64,000 nucleotides of DNA from Tetragonia tetragonoides (taxonomy: Eukaryota > Streptophyta > Magnoliopsida > Caryophyllales > Aizoaceae). Below the pieces are notes generated by a model. It was not told the DNA's origin. It worked only from the letters and a program-made list of their open reading frames with translations, and made no database searches. Shown here piece after piece: positions 46,594-57,300 of the stretch. The stretch lies in assembly GCA_038025085.1 (NCBI GenBank), contig CM076153.1, positions 10,571,501-10,635,500 on the forward strand. Direction: 5' to 3'. Numbering within the stretch: the stretch's first letter is position 1; the number at the start of each line of letters is the position of its first letter. Position numbers and translations under genes: made by a program.

Positions 46594-47107
46594 TCCACCT
46601 TGCGGTCTCTTGGGTGATCCTACTCTTATGCTCCGTCCCCTTAGGCACTCTTAATATTGTCATTCTGTACAGTAATTTCACCTGATTGCTAGCACCTCCA
46701 TTTTTCCTTTTATTGGTCATAAATGATAAGAGAGCCATCTAGATTCTAGAGTGGTTCGACTATAGCTTTTGCCTGGAATATGATACGCAATGCATATATG
46801 AAGGTTAACACTTGTGAGCAACACAATTATGCAGTTGAATTTGAGGTAGGGGCCTTTTGTTTATTTGAATGTTTTTTTTTCTTGGCTGAATTCGGTCGTC
46901 AATTTTTCTGATCTTTTTTTTTTTTTTTTTTTTTTTTTTTTGACAAAAAGCGAATACAAGGAATGCTTGCATTTTAGGGATTAGTGTAGGTTTCTTTATC
47001 TGCATTCTGAGCTTTGGCCATTTAGCATTTATTTTTTCCCGTTTATGTTCCATTTATTAGCCAAGTGTAGGCCATTTATTAGCTTAAAAAATATATTTTT
47101 GATCACT
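46594..47107. other. 3' flank of the AIG2-like gene
   Basis: Downstream region with a T tract at 46914-46940. Nothing else was recognised. Confidence 0.4.
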
Positions 47108-47450
47108 ACACAAAAACTTGTTTAGACCACCTTACCGTAGGTGAGACAAAGGTCACTTTTTAGTAAAACAAGGGTCACGAGTCACGACTCATAATAAGTT
47201 ACCCCTATATTTCTAAAGTGTGAGTGTAATCCCATTATTTTGTGAGTTGGTCTCCAGTGGCGGATTCACTCTCAAAGAGTGGATGCCATTGAACCCTCTT
47301 GAATTTTATTTTTTAAAAATATCCTTTATAAAATAATTTTTTATAATACAATTTATAATAATTATCCTATATATTATAAGGGAGTAAACCCACTTGACTT
47401 GATTTTTGCATCCGCCACTATTGGTCTCACACAAAGTTGCTCATTAGCTT
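47108..47450 (+). repeat. Dispersed repeat family R, copy 3 (split by a hAT MITE)
   Basis: The blocks ACACAAAAACTTGTTTAGAC, GTCACTTTTTAGTAAAACAAG, GAGTCACGACTCATAATAAG and TTTGTGAGTTGGTCTC, then after the MITE ACACAAAGTTGCTC, match copies 1 and 2 in order and spacing. Confidence 0.65.
47255..47420. mobile_element. hAT-type MITE, 166 bp, 8-bp TSD
   Basis: The ends are inverted repeats: CAGTGGCGGATTCA on the left and TAGTGGCGGATGCA on the right (reverse complement). TTGGTCTC is duplicated exactly at 47247-47254 and 47421-47428. An 8-bp TSD with CAGTGGCGGA-like ends is typical of the hAT superfamily. The interior is AT-rich and non-coding. Confidence 0.88.
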
Positions 47451-47452
47451 AA

Positions 47453-47545
<93 letters not shown>
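47453..47545. repeat. (AT)n microsatellite, about 93 bp
   Basis: A perfect AT run between the dispersed repeat and the Helitron-like ends. Confidence 0.95.
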
Positions 47546-47547
<2 letters not shown>

Positions 47548-48120
47548 TGAATGTGCACAATTGCTATAATGACACGTATGCATCCACATAAGCTTCTACA
47601 TCATTATTATATGCCACATGTAAATGATGTCATACTCTAATTTATTACATTCACACTTTGTTCAAGTTTGAGTTTTGATTCATTCGATGTATGTTGACCA
47701 CATTAGTTGTACATTTAATACTAATACATGCATCGGATTTGGGTGGTATGATGGAGAATAGATAGATAAAGTATAACAATTTTATTTATGATCTTGGTAG
47801 ATTCATCATTATTTACGAATTTATGTCATTATAGAGGAATAATGATATGATAATACTTAATTATTAGAAAAGATTTTTCTGGTTGTTTCATGTATTTATA
47901 GGCTATAAATTAGTATGGTAAAAAGTTCAGACATCGCACGGGCCATGCAACTAGAATTAAACGGGAAAAAAAAACAAAGTTGATTTGAGTATAAAAAGGA
48001 GATTAGGAATGAAGTAGCAAAATGTGACATAGGCGAAAAATTTATTATAAGGTTGTACCAAGGAAAATGTATTATTTGTTATAAACACACAAACCATGCA
48101 TCGCACGGGAATGTAACTAG
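47546..48120 (+). mobile_element. AT-rich block ending in two Helitron-like 3' termini
   Basis: Two CATCGCACGGG hairpin remnants, each followed about 10 bases later by CTAG, end at 47954 and 48120; the second is followed by T, the usual Helitron insertion context. They resemble the end at 31567-31595. The 5' limits are unknown and no coding sequence is present, so these are probably nested, decayed non-autonomous copies. Confidence 0.5.
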
Positions 48121-48301
48121 TTAGTCATATGATACAATAGGTGACATTAGCTTAAATACTACATTGTTATTAATATTATCTAGTTTGGCAACGGTTCAAA
48201 TCTTGTACAACAGACCTTTGATGTGGAATCTGCCACAGCCATTTTGAAGATCAAACTCCCACATTCTCCAGGGGAGGACTCATGTATTTGGACTAAAACT
48301 A

Positions 48302-49207
48302 ATGATGGAAAGTTTACAGTCAAGAGCGCATACAGAGTGTGTTTGCAATGAGTTACAATCAGTGAATCAGTTTGAGAGTTGGTTTTGGAAAGCAATCTGG
48401 AAGGTTAAGCTTCCACAAAGGGTGAAAATGTTATTTTGGATAATGTCATCACATTGCATTCCCATTAGAACGGAGATAAACAAGAGAATTCCACATGCTG
48501 AAAAGGAATGTCTTCAATGTCATCTATTTTTTCTGTGCAGCAGCTCCAAAATTGTATGGTTCCATGTAATGGGTCTTAGAACTGAAACATTTGCAGATTG
48601 GAGTGAGGAAAATTGGCTAAAGGCCTGTCTGCAGCCAGTGGAATCTCTTCATATCCCTGAGAGTATGGCTGAGGAGTTCACAAGAAAGGCTTTGATCATC
48701 TTGGACTGTATTTGGCATGAGAGAAACAGGTGCCTCCATGAAGGGTGTCAACCTGACCCTATGGAGATGATTATGAAAGTGACAAGAAGCTGGAACAACA
48801 TCAGAGAGGCATGGGATTTCCAAGAAGAACAGAGGGTGGAGAAACCAGCAACACTGAACCATAATGGCTGTAACGAAGCTCATATTTGTGTTGATGCAGC
48901 TGTAAGGAAAGAAGGAAATGTTGCTGCTTGGGTCTGTTTTGACGAACAGATGAACATTCAGAAGGCATATGCAGCGGAACTCAACAGCGGAAATGCAATG
49001 GAAGCAGAAACTGAAGCCATCCTCAAGGCAATTTCAAACTCCCCTCCTCAGCTGGTTCAAGGGAGGAAAATCTTCTCAGATGCGAAAGTAGTTGCTGATC
49101 ACATCAACAAAGGGCCCCCCTTCCCTTGGAAGAATAGGAGAGATTTTGAAGACATAGTGTCCCTCTGTAAAAAGTTTAAAGTTTCTGTTTGTTTTATGCC
49201 TCGTAGT
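48302..49207 (+). pseudogene. L1 LINE zf-RVT and RNase H remnant (left part)
   Basis: About 300 codons. The zf-RVT domain has the ECLQCH cysteine/histidine cluster; the RNase H fold begins at ICVDAA. The frame is cut in the last RNase H segment (VSVCFMP) by the LTR element and continues beyond its right end. Confidence 0.85.
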
Positions 49208-49991
49208 TGATGCGTTAGCATCAGGTCATCAAGTTACGAGCGTGAGCATTAATGCATTAATCATGGCATTTGGGACTCTCTCACGTTTGAATGGTGATAA
49301 TTCTGGTCCTAGAGGTCTTAGTGTCCTTTTGACCACTTAATCTAGGTTATGTCCGTACAAGATTAATCCGTACAAATAAGCATTTGTGATTAGTGTTAGT
49401 TATAGTGCACCCTGCATGTAATTAGCATAATTAACAAATGTAATTAGTTGTTATTTGAATTCCCTAAGTAGTTGCTGAGTAAGGCGCGCCTAAGAGCACA
49501 TGGGGCATGTAAGGATGAAGAATGAGGCTCCTTATAGCTCACCCACGTTTGTCCTTATGCAAGGACAAGCAACAGCTGTCAAGTGGTCCAAAACGGAAGG
49601 AAATGCGCTCCAAATTGTATTGCACGTATTTGGCTCATTTCTGGGCAAACTACTGAAGCTTCATTTTGCTTGGGCACTACTCTTGGACAGCTCACCCTTT
49701 CTAGAGTATTCTTAGGTTATTAGGGCACATTTGTGACCCCTATAAATATGTAAGAACAGCTGATGTAAAAGGCACTTGTTGATGAATGAAAAATACACGG
49801 CTGCTGCCTTCTTACAAATCTTGCGTTCTTTACAATAATCTTAGGGTTATTTGGTGAGCAAGTAGTATTCTTTATCCATAGCTTGGTGGTTTAATCCTTT
49901 ATAGCTTTGGTGGTGATACTCATTATCCTTTCTTCTCTTAATCCTCTGTTTTTGTTTACAAATTGCTAAGGTTGTAATTGCAAACGTATCA
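49208..49991 (+). repeat. 5' LTR
   Basis: It starts TGATGCG and ends CGTATCA (imperfect terminal inverted repeat, TG...CA). A TATA-like CTATAAATATG at 49740-49750 is a plausible promoter. The short open frame inside (about 71 codons, also in the 3' LTR) resembles nothing known and is probably chance. Confidence 0.95.
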
Positions 49992-49993
49992 TT

Positions 49994-50005
49994 TGGTATC
50001 AGAGC
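49994..50005 (+). promoter_or_regulatory. Primer-binding site for initiator tRNA-Met
   Basis: TGGTATCAGAGC, two bases after the 5' LTR, is complementary to the 3' end of plant initiator methionine tRNA, the usual primer for Ty3 and Ty1 elements. Confidence 0.95.
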
Positions 50006-50158
50006 ATAGGTTTAACCTTAGCACCATTTTCTCTCATCAAAGTTCTCTCCTTTCTTGTCTTAATCACGTCCAATGTTCCAATCTTTGAGTCACAAAAGAA
50101 CCCATTTACAGCCCAAACACAATTCCTAGCTTAAACACAACCAAACTCACAAACAACC

Positions 50159-53068
50159 ATGGATGATGAACAAATACCCAGAAATTTAACTCTTGAGCAA
50201 GCTAAAGAGCTTAGGAGAGAAAGGGAGATGCGTGAGGTTAAGGAACAACTTAGCAACCTCACCCAACAAATGACTGATTTTCTCAACATTGGTAGAGGTA
50301 GAGCTCGTGGTCGAGGTGATGATGATGGTTCTCTTAGTCCAAGGAGAAAAGATGAGCAATGGGGTGATTTAAAGTTTGAACCCCCTGATTTTGATGGTGG
50401 TACAAACCCAGATGACTATTTGGAGTGGGAGCAACAAATGGGTAGATTGTTTGATATCAAGGGGTATAGTGAGGAAAAGAGTTTCAAAGTTGCTGTTTTG
50501 AAGCTCAAAAAGTATGCTTCTTTGTGGTATGAAATCATGAAACTACAAAGAGAGCGTGAGGGTAAATCTAGGGTGCGTTCATGGCCCAAGCTTAAGAAAA
50601 TCATGCACAAACGCTTTGTGCCCCCTTCCTATACTCAAGATCTCTACCTCAAGCTCACAAATTTCAGTCAAGGAACTCTAAGTGTAGCAGATTACATTAG
50701 AGATTTTGAGCAACTACAAATCAGAACCGGCATTGTAGAGGATCCACAACTCTCAATTGCGCGTTTTATTTCTGGTTTAGACACCAATGTTGGTAATAGA
50801 GTTGAAGTACAGCCTTTTTGGTCTCTAGATGATGTATACAAGTTGGCTTTGAAGATTGAAAAGCAAGAGAAAGCTAAGAAACCAGCAGCAAAGCCCTCAT
50901 TTATGAGTTTTACTCGGGCAGAAAATTCTTCTAAAGGGAGCGAAAATGACAAAAGGTTTCCTAGAGATCCTAAGGCCAACAAGGATGCTCTTAGACCATC
51001 TCTCTCTAGGAAATGCTTCAAGTGTCAAGGCTATGGACACTTTCAAGCTGAGTGCCCCAACAAGAGAGTGTTATCTCTCCGTGAGTATGATGAGCTTAGG
51101 CAATTGGATGACGAGAAGGAGCAGAATGAAGAGCAATCTATTGACGATGAATTGGACATTGAAGCTGACCAAGGCTCACCTCTTTTGGTGGTTCAAAGGG
51201 TCCTTCATGCTAGAGAGGCAGAGGAGACACTATCTCAAAGGGAGAAGATATTTCAAACCAAGTGCACCGTGAAAGAAAAGCTTTGCACTTTAATCATTGA
51301 TGGCGGTTCTTGCACCAATGTGGCGTCTACTCTCATGGTGGAAAAGCTTGGATTGGCCACCAAAGAACACCCTCATCCTTATTCCTTGCAATGGTTAGAG
51401 AAGGGAAGCAAAGCCAAGGTAACAAAACAAGTCACAATCCCTTTTTCGATTGAAAAAGTATACAATGATGAGATTTTGTGTGATGTGATCCCCATGGATG
51501 CTTGTCATTTGCTGTTAGGTAGACCTTGGTTATATGATAGAAGAGTAATGCATGATGGCTTTAGAAATGTTTACTCTTTTGAGGTTCATGGAAAGAAAAT
51601 TAATTTGCAACCCGCAAAATTGTCTTTATGTGGGGGGATGCAAGTTGGGGAGGGTTCTTCTATTTCTAACTCATCAAAGCATGCTATGATTGTTAAAGGT
51701 GCTGATTTAGAGTATGAAATGGTGCATGGAAATGTTGTTTATATGCTGGTGTTGCTTGGGGAGAATGAGAACATTGTTGGAAAGCCTTTACATGCGTTAA
51801 TGCAACCTTTGCTTGAGAAGTATGTCGACGTGTTCCCATCTGATTTGCCCCATGGTTTGCCACCCATTAGGGGCATAGAGCATCAAATAGACTTTATTCC
51901 GGGAACCTCACTTCCTAACAAAGCAGCTTATAGGTGTAATCCCCAAGAGACTAAGGAGTTACAACGTCAAGTAGAGGAGTTACTTGATAGGGGATACATT
52001 AGAGAGAGCATGAGTCCTTGTAGTGTACCAGCTCTCCTTGTGCCAAAAAAGGATAGAAGCATGGATTTCATAGTGGCACTTCCTCGTACACCAAGAGGCA
52101 AGGATGCCGTGATGGTTTTTGTCGACAGATTCTCAAAAATGGCTCACTTTGTTCCTTGCGACAAAACAAGTGATGCCTCACATATTGTTGAATTGTTCTT
52201 CAAAGAGATCATTCGCCTTCATGGGGTTCCAAGCTCCATTGTCTCGGATAAGGACTCTAAATTTCTGAGTTACTTTTGGAAAACATTGTGGAAATTGTTG
52301 GGTACCAAGCTCTTGTTCAGCACTGCCTATCATCCCCAAACCGATGGGCAAACCGAAGTGACCAATAGAACCCTCACAACTCTGCTTAGAGGGTTGGTCA
52401 AGAAAACACTCAAGGAGTGGGATCAAACTCTACCACATGCTAAGTTTGCATACAATCGGGCTCCTCATTATACAACGGGCAAGTCTCCTTTTGAAATCAA
52501 TTATGGGGTCAATCCATTAACTCCTATTGATCTTTTGCCCTGGCCTATTGAGAGGAAAGTGAGTCCAGATGCTGAAACGTTTGCTAAGGACATGAAAAAG
52601 CTACATGAGCAGATTACAAGTCGTATAGAGAAGATGAATGAGTTGTATAAGAACAAGGCAAACAAGCACCGCAAGCAACATGAGTTTAATCCAGGAGATT
52701 TAGTGTGGTTACACCTTAGGAAGGAGAGGTTTCCAGCAAAAAGAAAGCACAAGTTGATGCCCAGATCAGAAGGCCCTTTTAAAATCATCGAGAAGATCAA
52801 CGACAATGCATACAAGCTTGAACTGCCTGGAGAGAGTTCAATTTCAGCAACTTTTATTGTGGGAGATCTGCTGCCTTATTTGGAGGATGAATACCTTGAT
52901 GATTTGAGGGCAAATCCAAAAAAAGTTGGGGAGGATGATGCGTTAGCATCAGGTCATCAAGTTACGAGCGTGAGCATTAATGCATTAATCATGGCATTTG
53001 GGACTCTCTCACGTTTGAATGGTGATAATTCTGGTCCTAGAGGTCTTAGTGTCCTTTTGACCACTTAA
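50159..53068 (+). CDS. Gag-protease-(truncated RT)-integrase polyprotein of Ty3-type element
   Basis: One 969-codon frame from ATG 50159 into the 3' LTR. In order: a gag domain (about residues 75-230), a CCHC zinc knuckle (CFKCQGYGHFQAEC, about 286), an aspartic protease with DGG in place of the usual DSG/DTG (about 378), the N-terminal edge of reverse transcriptase (about 577-632, ending PALLVPKKD), then directly the integrase core from SMDFI (about 634). The integrase second Asp (SDKDSKF, ~695) and Glu (TDGQTEVTNR, ~730) are present, followed by its C-terminal domain; no chromodomain was seen. The catalytic part of reverse transcriptase, RNase H and the HHCC finger are missing at the junction near 52053-52060, yet the frame stays open. 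Such an element could move only with enzymes supplied in trans. Confidence 0.92.
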   Translation: MDDEQIPRNLTLEQAKELRREREMREVKEQLSNLTQQMTDFLNIGRGRARGRGDDDGSLSPRRKDEQWGDLKFEPPDFDGGTNPDDYLEWEQQMGRLFDIKGYSEEKSFKVAVLKLKKYASLWYEIMKLQREREGKSRVRSWPKLKKIMHKRFVPPSYTQDLYLKLTNFSQGTLSVADYIRDFEQLQIRTGIVEDPQLSIARFISGLDTNVGNRVEVQPFWSLDDVYKLALKIEKQEKAKKPAAKPSFMSFTRAENSSKGSENDKRFPRDPKANKDALRPSLSRKCFKCQGYGHFQAECPNKRVLSLREYDELRQLDDEKEQNEEQSIDDELDIEADQGSPLLVVQRVLHAREAEETLSQREKIFQTKCTVKEKLCTLIIDGGSCTNVASTLMVEKLGLATKEHPHPYSLQWLEKGSKAKVTKQVTIPFSIEKVYNDEILCDVIPMDACHLLLGRPWLYDRRVMHDGFRNVYSFEVHGKKINLQPAKLSLCGGMQVGEGSSISNSSKHAMIVKGADLEYEMVHGNVVYMLVLLGENENIVGKPLHALMQPLLEKYVDVFPSDLPHGLPPIRGIEHQIDFIPGTSLPNKAAYRCNPQETKELQRQVEELLDRGYIRESMSPCSVPALLVPKKDRSMDFIVALPRTPRGKDAVMVFVDRFSKMAHFVPCDKTSDASHIVELFFKEIIRLHGVPSSIVSDKDSKFLSYFWKTLWKLLGTKLLFSTAYHPQTDGQTEVTNRTLTTLLRGLVKKTLKEWDQTLPHAKFAYNRAPHYTTGKSPFEINYGVNPLTPIDLLPWPIERKVSPDAETFAKDMKKLHEQITSRIEKMNELYKNKANKHRKQHEFNPGDLVWLHLRKERFPAKRKHKLMPRSEGPFKIIEKINDNAYKLELPGESSISATFIVGDLLPYLEDEYLDDLRANPKKVGEDDALASGHQVTSVSINALIMAFGTLSRLNGDNSGPRGLSVLLTT
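52917..52935 (+). promoter_or_regulatory. Polypurine tract
   Basis: An A/G-rich run (AAAAAAAGTTGGGGAGGA) ending directly at the 3' LTR, with one TT interruption. It is the expected primer for plus-strand synthesis. Confidence 0.85.
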
Positions 53069-53719
53069 TCTAGGTTATGTCCGTACAAGATTAATCCGTA
53101 CAAATAAGCATTTGTGATTAGTGTTAGTTATAGTGCACCCTGCATGTAATTAGCATAATTAACAAATGTAATTAGTTGTTATTTGAATTCCCTAAGTAGT
53201 TGCTGAGTAAGGCGCGCCTAAGAGCACATGGGGCATGTAAGGATGAAGAATGAGGCTCCTTATAGCTCACCCACGTTTGTCCTTATGCAAGGACAAGCAA
53301 CAGCTGTCAAGTGGTCCAAAACGGAAGGAAATGCGCTCCAAATTGTACTGCACGTATTTGGCTCATTTCTGGGCAAACTACTGAAGCTTCATTTTGCTTG
53401 GGCACTACTCTTGGACAGCTCACCCTTTCTAGAGTATTCTTAGGTTATTAGGACACATTTGTGACCCCTATAAATATGTAAGAACAGCTGATATAAAAGG
53501 CACTTGTTGATGAATGAAAAATACACGGCTGCTGCCTTCTTACAAATCTTGCATTCTTTACAATAATCTTAGGGTTATCTGGTGAGCAAGTAGTATTCTT
53601 TATCCATAGCTTGGTGGTTTAATCCTTTATAGCTTTGGTGGTGATACTCATTATCCTTTCTTCTCTTAATCCTCTGTTTTTGTTTACAAATTGCTAAGGT
53701 TGTAATTGCAAACGTATCA
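52936..53719 (+). repeat. 3' LTR
   Basis: 784 bp, the same length as the 5' LTR. Differences seen by eye lie in TGTA(T/C)TGCACG, TTAGG(G/A)CAC, GCTGAT(G/A)TAA, CTTGC(G/A)TTC and GGTTAT(T/C)TGG. Confidence 0.95.
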
Positions 53720-53904
53720 GTAGTTGTAATACTCTTGCGCACTTCCTTGCAAGTTGGGCAGCAACTCACAACTTCTCTGGTTGCTTTGAGTTGGCTTTTG
53801 CTCAATTAGCCTGGGAGAACCTTTCTGTAAACTCTGTTACTTAATCAAATACAGGGAAGGTTTTGGCGGAGCAAAAAAAAAAAAAAAAAACGGTTCAAAT
53901 CTTG

Positions 53905-54368
53905 AACAATTTTTCTTTAATTAAAGAAAATAGTGACATAGGGGCTAGGGCAGAGACAAACTGAGTTTGGATATGATGTACTCCATGGATAGATTATAGG
54001 GTAACAGTTAAAAGAAATTTTGTTTTTTGAGGAATGGCAGTTCTATGTTTCTGCATTTTCTTTTCGCTTCCGGACATGTGCAACATAGCTTCTACTTATT
54101 AATCTAAAAAAAAAAAAGGTATCAAAGATAAATACATAATCTTGTGTGAACCGTGAACAAACTTGGAAGACATATTAAGAACAGTTAGCAAATACTCCAT
54201 ATACTGATCTGGAAGAAATACATGATATATGAAAGGTGGACAACTTTCAATAGCGAGACTAATGCTAATGTTGCCTGGCGTCTCGTCTTTTTAGCTTATC
54301 TTGTAGATACCAACCAACTAATCCAGGGGCAACACAATTATAATTAGGGGGCGAAGTCGACATCGATC
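53905..54368. other. 3' flank of ARA1
   Basis: AT-rich DNA between the LINE and the ARA1 stop codon; its right part is presumably the ARA1 3' untranslated region. No other feature was seen. Confidence 0.4.
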
Positions 54369-57300
54369 CTATTCAAGACGTGCACGACGACAACGAACTT
54401 TCAGATAGCCAAACTTTCCTGCACCTGGTGAGGAACCTTCAAATAGAAATGGCATATATCCAGTTGCTGCTTTATATCTCTGCTGGATCTGCGGAGAAGC
54501 ACTCACCTTCAATCAAAACAGTACAAGGGAGGAAAAATGCAGGGTGAAAGATTCTGGCGTTAAGTTACTGGTTCAAGGCACACCATACAAAGGTGTATCA
54601 GTAGTAGGGGCTTGCTAGTGGCGTAACTAATCTGTTTTGATACTGTCTATTGTATTACTAAGCGTAGGCAATAAAGGTATTGAGAATTATAAAAAAAAAG
54701 AAGGCACAGCATACAAATGTTTCGGGAGGAACTTCACTGGGTGGGTCTTACTGGTTTGTGGTATTATCAAATCGCGTATGTTTTTGTCCATGGGATCACT
54801 ATTGGAAGGGCCATACAGTCACATAAGAAGCACATATATGCTTATTGGATACATGGCTTGAACATGAAGCCTAATGCACAATGCCCCCTTTTTTCTCTTC
54901 ATTTTTTTTGGGTGGGTGGGGGGGTGGGGGGGGGGGTCGAGATGGTGATAAGATAGTAATCCGTGCAAAATCAGGTTCCTCATCGAACATACCTCAAGAA
55001 TTTGTCGGCTGGCCTTCATAGAGTTTCTTCCTATTACGCAAACAGTTCCTCCAGAGCCACCACCAGTTATTTTTGCTCCATAGACAGCGGTATCCTCAGT
55101 TTCAGATGATTTACTGTGTTGCATTTCCTGCACCAGTTCTACAACCCTGTCGGTGCCATCTGAGCCAAGCCCACAAGCATTGTAGCTATAGTGACACTGC
55201 AAAACAAGTTTTTGGTCAAATGAATACATTAACATCGAAATTTACAGCCTTCTGAATTCCCACAGATTAAATTGAGAACCCTTCATTTTATCAATTCTAC
55301 TCTCCAGAGGGCATAATTACAGAACTTCACAGGAAACTTGGGTAAAGAAGACAGAGAAACGCTGGAAGTGGAAATCATGCACATTTCAACTACTGAAAAT
55401 GGCCACCTCTTGCTCTCTCTTGATTAGGCTTTTACTGATCAGAAACACATCTTATTAAAAAGAGAGATTATATGAGGGGGTAAGGACTCTTTGAACTGTT
55501 GAACCAAGAAGAAAATAAACAGTTTACATAATAAAAATCAAACAAACAACCATCTAAAGCAGCAAAGCCTTGCAGTTTCGTGGTGTCTAGAAAGTAACAA
55601 CTTTTAGCATTTTTAACCCCGTGTATCTCATTTGAGACTATATCCTTCTGATGATATAATTATCATTAACCACTGAAAAAATAATCTCAAGAAATAATAA
55701 ATACTAAAATAACATTACTTGAGAATAAAAAGAACATGTTGACTGTCCACAAATTTTACCTGGTACAACAGTCCCCCCAGAGCAGTCAATTGGTCATCCG
55801 AGGGTGCAGATGTCAGAAGCGCCTTGAAGGCCTGTTTCCAATTAGTAGAACTTAGTGAAATGAAACAAGAAGATAATATAACTGCACAATGGCAAGTAAT
55901 ATATATCAGCAGCATATAGTTGGAAAACATTTCATCTTTAAACAAAGAAGCTGGTACAACTAGCTATAATGTGTCCATAGCCTATATGAAATGTTGGTAG
56001 TATCACTACACTACTTTATAAGCATATATTATTGCTCAGTTAGAGCTCCATGAACAGATGTTGGACAGCAATTCAAGGAACTGATCTCTACAGGTCATCT
56101 CAATCAAACACAGATAGCATTTATCACCAATTGTAACAAGGATGTAAGCTAGCTCCATTCTGTAACAAACATGAAAATCAATCTGAGGAAGGTCTATGAC
56201 ACAGTGCACTGGAATTTAGTTAGTGTACTTTCTTGATGGTTTCTACTTCCCAGCAAAATTCAAGATATGGGGGTTGACTTGTGTGACTTCTACAATGTTT
56301 TCTGTTAAAGTGGGGAAGAGGGCTGTGACAAGGAGATCCTGTCCCTCCCTAGCTAATTTTCTGGTCATGGAATATTTGTCAAAAAAGGTTCTTAAAATTA
56401 TTAGAAAATTGCCATATCCCAGATTCCAACCTATGTGTAAACCTCTGGAGTAGAATCATTGTTATATTTGCAGATAATTTAATGCTCTTCTGTAAAGCTT
56501 ATGCCTCTTTCTAGTTTCTTCAAAAGAATGAAATAGACGCTGGCCCAATCCGAATCTCAGATTTATGTGTGGGGTCACTAAAAATGTGAGAGATCAGGTA
56601 GTGCATATCTCTGAGTTTGATCCTGAACGGTTTCCTAAAAGTACCTAGGTGTGCCCACGAGGGGGTAGCTCAGTTGGTAAGACCGCTGAGATCTATTTCA
56701 GAGGTCTCAAGTTTGAGCCCCTCCGGGCCATTGGAGGTTTTCCTGGTCGTTAACTTCAGGGCCCAAGGGATTAGTCCAGGTTATCAAAAGAAGAAGAAGA
56801 AGTACCTAGGTGTGCCTTTATCTCCCACAAAGTAGTCTCCTACTGAATGTGAATGCTTGATTGATAAAAATACAAAGAAAATTGTAAGTTGGTATTGGAG
56901 AAAGCGGAATATGTTGAAATACTTGTTGAAGCAATGGTTTTCACCTGATGGAGAATATAGCATCAGATCTTGCTTCTAGCTCTATTGAGGAATCATGATA
57001 GGCTACTACGATTTGGGGTGCTTTACATGTCACAAAGCATAGTATGATTGTGTGGATGTAAGCAAAGGCTTTTGAGTTTTGACTATGGATAGATTACATA
57101 GATTTGATTTTGGTGGCACTGAATTGAGTTTCTGTTTGCCTAGCTCTGGTGCTATTGAATCCGTAAGACCTTGTTCCTTCAACGTGACTGGGTGCTAAAG
57201 GTGGTACACCCTGCATTTAACTAGATCAACATCAGAATGAGAAATAGGGATCTGAAACATCGGTTCAGATGTCTTAAGAAGGTTCGAGTGTAACGGCTTT

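Larger units (their letters stand above)
49208..53719 (+). mobile_element. Ty3-type LTR retrotransposon with internal deletion, 4.5 kb
   Basis: Two 784-bp LTRs (49208-49991 and 52936-53719), a primer-binding site, a gag-pol frame and a polypurine tract. The 5-bp TSD GTAGT lies at 49203-49207 and 53720-53724. The LTRs differ at about five sites by eye, all transitions, so the insertion is young. The internal region is only 2.9 kb because the reverse-transcriptase core, RNase H and integrase zinc-binding part are absent. Confidence 0.93.
48206..53889 (+). mobile_element. 5'-truncated L1-type LINE, split by an LTR retrotransposon
   Basis: ACGGTTCAAATCTTG is duplicated at 48191-48205 and 53890-53904; the right copy follows a poly-A tail. 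The body encodes the zf-RVT region (WFWKAIWKVKLPQRVKMLFW) and an RNase H domain (ICVDAAVRKEG, AEAEAI-like EAETEAILKAI, FSDAKVVADHIN), as in plant L1 elements. After the LTR element (49208-53719) it resumes at 53725 with CNTLAHFLASWAA and ends near 53844 before the poly-A. A frameshift near 48340 separates the first coding part, so this copy is dead. Confidence 0.88.

Noticed and set aside
49500..49715. 71-codon frame in each LTR
   Set aside because: Present in both LTRs by duplication, no known motif and not placed after a start context; most likely chance.
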